Shown piece after piece: positions 42,449 through 45,012 of a stretch of 45,012 nt of DNA (within the stretch, counting starts at the first letter, position 1; every line of letters begins with the position of its first letter). The notes below the pieces were generated by a model. The model saw nothing but the letters and a program-made list of their open reading frames with translations, did no database searches and was not told the DNA's origin. The translations under genes were made by a program, and so were the position numbers. Location: the NCBI GenBank assembly GCA_002342805.1, contig DDQW01000024.1, positions 67,010-112,021 on the forward strand, read 5' to 3'. The stretch comes from Clostridiales bacterium UBA2432. GTDB taxonomy: Bacteria > Bacillota > Clostridia > Lachnospirales > Vallitaleaceae.

Positions 42449-43018
42449 ATGGCGTCAGTAGATGCAGTACAAGGTATTTTAGATAAGTATGGATTAAAAG
42501 ATACATCACAAACGAGTTCAGATGAATTTTTAGGAAAAGATGCATTTTTAAATCTATTGGTTACACAAATGAAATATCAAGATCCATTAGAACCAACAAC
42601 AAATGAGGATTTTTTAGCCCAAATGGCTCAGTTTTCATCCCTTGAACAGATGCAAAACTTAAATACATCCTTTCAATTATCCCAAGCAAATAACTTGATT
42701 GATAAATATGTTCAAGGAACGGTAACGAATGAAGTTTCTGGAAATAAGACAGAAGTTATCGGCATTGTAGATGCAGTAAATTTAAAAAATGGAGTTCCAT
42801 ATTTGCTTGTCAATGAACAAGAAATGGCATTAAGTAGTGTAACAACTGTTATTAGTGATTTTGGGACTGAAACTGTTGCAATGATTGAAGCTATTGAAGG
42901 TAATGGAAGTAAAATCGAAGCCATTGAAACACTTTTAAAGCAATTGCTTGGAGAAGAAGTGGCGGGAGAAGATACAACGGTAGAAGATGCAACTGAAGAA
43001 CAAAATAGTGAAGAATAG
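42449..43018 (+). CDS. flgD: Flagellar hook capping protein FlgD
   Basis: 189 residues. The N-terminal FLGKDAFLNLLVTQMKYQDPLEPT and FLAQMAQFSSLEQMQNL (each cited in part) are diagnostic. The protein is shorter than Proteobacterial FlgD and ends in an acidic tail rich in Glu/Thr, as in other Clostridia. It scaffolds hook polymerisation by FlgE. AGGAGGTGA precedes the ATG. Confidence 0.95.
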   Translation: MASVDAVQGILDKYGLKDTSQTSSDEFLGKDAFLNLLVTQMKYQDPLEPTTNEDFLAQMAQFSSLEQMQNLNTSFQLSQANNLIDKYVQGTVTNEVSGNKTEVIGIVDAVNLKNGVPYLLVNEQEMALSSVTTVISDFGTETVAMIEAIEGNGSKIEAIETLLKQLLGEEVAGEDTTVEDATEEQNSEE

Positions 43019-43029
43019 GAGCTGATCCT

Positions 43030-43422
43030 ATGATAATTAATAATCAAATGGCAAAATCGATTCAACAGTTAGGTCAAGTTACGAAACCCAATACGACGAA
43101 TCAGACAGGGCGTCAGAGTCGTCAAGGTGAGTTTCAAAAAATACTTCATCAGCAGTTGAATCAAGAGCAAGAATTAAAATTTTCAAAGCATGCAAGTATG
43201 CGTTTAGAATCGCGACAGATTGACTTTAGTGCCAATCAACTCGAACGCTTACAAAACGGTTTGTCCAGTGCTCGAGATAAAGGTGTAAAAGAATCCTTAA
43301 TGCTTGTGGATGATGTAGCATTGATTGTCAATGTGGAAAATGCAACTGTCGTTACGGCTTTGAATAAAGAAGAGAGCAAAGAACATGTTTTTACAAATAT
43401 TGATGGAGCTTTATTGGTATAA
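43030..43422 (+). CDS. Flagellar operon protein, TIGR02530 type
   Basis: 130 residues. The C-terminal half (FSKHASMRLESRQIDFS, then LMLVDDVALIVNVENATVVTA) matches the small flagellar-operon family found between flgD and flgE in Firmicutes. Its function is not established. AGGAG precedes the ATG, 11 bases after flgD. Confidence 0.88.
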   Translation: MIINNQMAKSIQQLGQVTKPNTTNQTGRQSRQGEFQKILHQQLNQEQELKFSKHASMRLESRQIDFSANQLERLQNGLSSARDKGVKESLMLVDDVALIVNVENATVVTALNKEESKEHVFTNIDGALLV

Positions 43423-43507
43423 GCCGGACCTTTTAGAGGAAGCTAAACGTTTTTGACTGATAGATAAAACGTACAATAAAGACTGTCACATAGGAGGTCA
43501 ACAAATT

Positions 43508-44791
43508 ATGATGCGATCAATGTATTCTGGTGTATCAGGTCTTCGGATACATCAGACAAAAATGGACGTTATCGGTAATAATATTGCCAACGTCAATACG
43601 GTTGGATTTAAATCCAGTCGTGCAACATTTAGTGAAATTTTTTCTCAAACGGTACAAGGTGCTTCAGGTGCCAATCAAAATAAAGGTGGTACAAACCCCA
43701 TACAAATCGGGTTAGGTGCTACTCTGGGCTCAATTGATGTCAATATGACAGAAGGAGCTTCACAGCGTACAGACAATCCCTTAGATTTAAAAATTGAAGG
43801 TGAAGGTTTCTTCGTTGTTTCAGATATAACCGGAAACAAATTTACACGTGCCGGTGCCTTTAACATCGACTCTGTAGGTAACTTGGTTAGTGCAAGCGGC
43901 CTAAACCTTATGGGATGGGGTGTCGGTAATGATGGAGAAATCCAAAAAAATAAAGTTCAGCCATTACGAATTTTAAGTTCGGAAAATGTTTTTTCCGAGC
44001 CGGAAATGACATCAAAAGCAATTATTGGTGGGAATATTAATATGAATGATCCACAATTAGCTATTGCAGAAGGTGGCGTTCCCTTTACCATGACAATTTA
44101 TGATTCATTAGGATATCCATATACAGCTGAGATGAATGTTCAAGAAACTGGAACAGCAAATGAATATGATATTACGATGACGGATGTTACTGATCAAAAT
44201 GGAGTTTCAATTATTGGAGCTGCAACAGGGGCCGTAACGATAACCTTTGATGGTGCAACTGGAAAAATTACAAACACACCGGCTACTTTTGATATTACAG
44301 GACTTGATACAGCAAACTCAGATTTTTCCACAATCGAAGTTGATTTTGGAAGCTTGACCATGTTCTCAGGGAATACAACCATAGAAGCTAGAGCTGGAGA
44401 TATAGACGGACTTGATTCCGGTAATCCGGCGGGGACGATTTCCGGTTATGAAATTAGTAGTGACGGAAAAATCTTAGGCCAATATACCAATGGTTCAACG
44501 AAGCTATTGGGTCAGATTGCTATTGCAGATTTTGACAATCCGGCAGGACTTCGTAAAGAAGGAAATAATTTGTTTACTGCAACAAGTAACTCTGGTGAAT
44601 TTGATGGAATTGGTATTGATATATCATCCAATGGTGGAGCGATTAATTCTGGAGTTTTGGAAATGTCGAATGTAGACTTGTCAACAGAGTTTACGGAGAT
44701 GATTACAACACAACGTGGATTCCAAGCAAATTCAAGGATTATTACATCCTCAGATGAAATGTTACAAGAGCTTGTAAACTTGAAGAGATAA
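43508..44791 (+). CDS. flgE: Flagellar hook protein FlgE
   Basis: 427 residues from the ATG at 43508, after AGGAGG at 43492-43497. N-terminal rod/hook signature MDVIGNNIANVNTVGFKSSR, central FlaE domain (about 170-310), and C-terminal NVDLSTEFTEMITTQRGFQANSR (cited in part). It builds the extracellular hook. A hairpin between flgE and flbD lies just downstream. Confidence 0.97.
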   Translation: MMRSMYSGVSGLRIHQTKMDVIGNNIANVNTVGFKSSRATFSEIFSQTVQGASGANQNKGGTNPIQIGLGATLGSIDVNMTEGASQRTDNPLDLKIEGEGFFVVSDITGNKFTRAGAFNIDSVGNLVSASGLNLMGWGVGNDGEIQKNKVQPLRILSSENVFSEPEMTSKAIIGGNINMNDPQLAIAEGGVPFTMTIYDSLGYPYTAEMNVQETGTANEYDITMTDVTDQNGVSIIGAATGAVTITFDGATGKITNTPATFDITGLDTANSDFSTIEVDFGSLTMFSGNTTIEARAGDIDGLDSGNPAGTISGYEISSDGKILGQYTNGSTKLLGQIAIADFDNPAGLRKEGNNLFTATSNSGEFDGIGIDISSNGGAINSGVLEMSNVDLSTEFTEMITTQRGFQANSRIITSSDEMLQELVNLKR

Positions 44792-44806
44792 TGATAAAAT
44801 AAGGTG

Positions 44807-44839
44807 ATTGTGGTGTCAGACGATGATTGGCACCACAAT
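44807..44839 (+). other. Hairpin between flgE and flbD
   Basis: ATTGTGGTGTCA (44807-44818) pairs with 44828-44839 over 12 bp with one G-U pair and a 9-base loop. There is no T-tract. It may protect or separate the hook-protein message from the following genes. Confidence 0.55.
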
Positions 44840-44863
44840 TAACCATAGATTGAAGGTGTTAAA

Positions 44864-45012
44864 ATGATTTATATCACAAAATTTAATCATCAAAAAGTTT
44901 TGTTAAATAATGATTTGATTGAACAAGTAGAAGAAACACCGGATACAGTAATTACTTTGACGACGGGGAAGAAGCTAGTTGTCACAGAGTCAATGAGTGA
45001 AATTTATGAAAA
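44864..45012 (+). CDS. flbD: FlbD/SwrD-family flagellar protein, 5' part
   Basis: The frame starts at the ATG at 44864 behind GAAGGTG and runs off the window after 49 codons of a protein normally about 70 residues. The opening MIYITKFNHQKVLLNNDLIE and ITLTTGKKLVV (each cited as seen) are typical. In Bacillus the homologue SwrD supports flagellar power. It is in its usual place after flgE. Confidence 0.9.
   Translation, partial: MIYITKFNHQKVLLNNDLIEQVEETPDTVITLTTGKKLVVTESMSEIYE

Noticed and set aside
1..45012. tRNA, rRNA, CRISPR, IS elements, prophage or attachment sites
   Set aside because: None were recognised; genes are contiguous, conserved in type and uniform in composition.

Overview
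The window is AT-rich, densely packed, and reads as a spore-forming, flagellated, Gram-positive member of the Clostridia. The evidence is a Bacillus/Clostridium-type gene order (dcw cell-division cluster; dprA-topA-codY next to a flagellar operon), a GerW (YtfJ) sporulation protein, CodY, SigA-like promoters with 17-bp spacing, AGGAGG ribosome-binding sites and many TTG/GTG starts. MurE carries the DNPR motif of meso-diaminopimelate-adding enzymes. No species can be named from the sequence alone. All genes but one (ychF) are on the + strand, and no gap between genes exceeds about 260 bases. No rRNA, tRNA, CRISPR array, insertion sequence or prophage was seen.

Layout. 1-5146: the end of xpt (xanthine phosphoribosyltransferase), then a complete BMP-type nucleoside ABC importer (lipoprotein, double ATPase, two permeases), together a purine uptake and salvage module. 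5235-6476: a four-domain S1 RNA-binding protein with its own promoter. 6665-11327: an apparent operon of an unrecognised histidine-rich protein, an unrecognised small protein, a Lit/DUF1461-type membrane protein, a DUF2953 protein with GerW (the ytfI-ytfJ pair of Bacillus), a YbjQ-like protein and an XRE-cupin regulator. It ends at a bidirectional terminator shared with the convergent gene ychF. 12630-13502: lgt.

13763-23585: a shortened dcw cluster, mraZ-rsmH-ftsL-pbp-murE-mraY-ftsW-ftsQ-ftsZ, followed by nrdR. It lacks murF, murD, murG, murC and ftsA. A SigA-like promoter followed by four 10-bp-spaced GTG boxes forms a clear candidate MraZ operator. 23836-26048: metY-cysK, a sulfide-assimilation pair with an interrupted palindrome inside its promoter. 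26169-27689: comM (yifB).

27751-33346: an alanine-racemase-like protein with an altered active site, translationally overlapped by a FemX-type peptidoglycan bridge transferase, then dprA and topA. 33440-34207: codY with its own promoter and terminator. 34350-45012: a flagellar basal-body/hook operon (flgC, fliE, F, G, H, I, J, a MotE-like gene, fliK, flgD, a TIGR02530-type gene, flgE and the start of flbD). It unexpectedly begins with flgC, with no flgB.

Most of the window is conserved housekeeping. The best candidates for something undescribed are the racemase-like/FemX pair, the unknown genes at 6665-8535 beside the Lit-like protein, the metY control region, and the missing flgB. Family assignments come from recognising motifs by eye; no database search was run.
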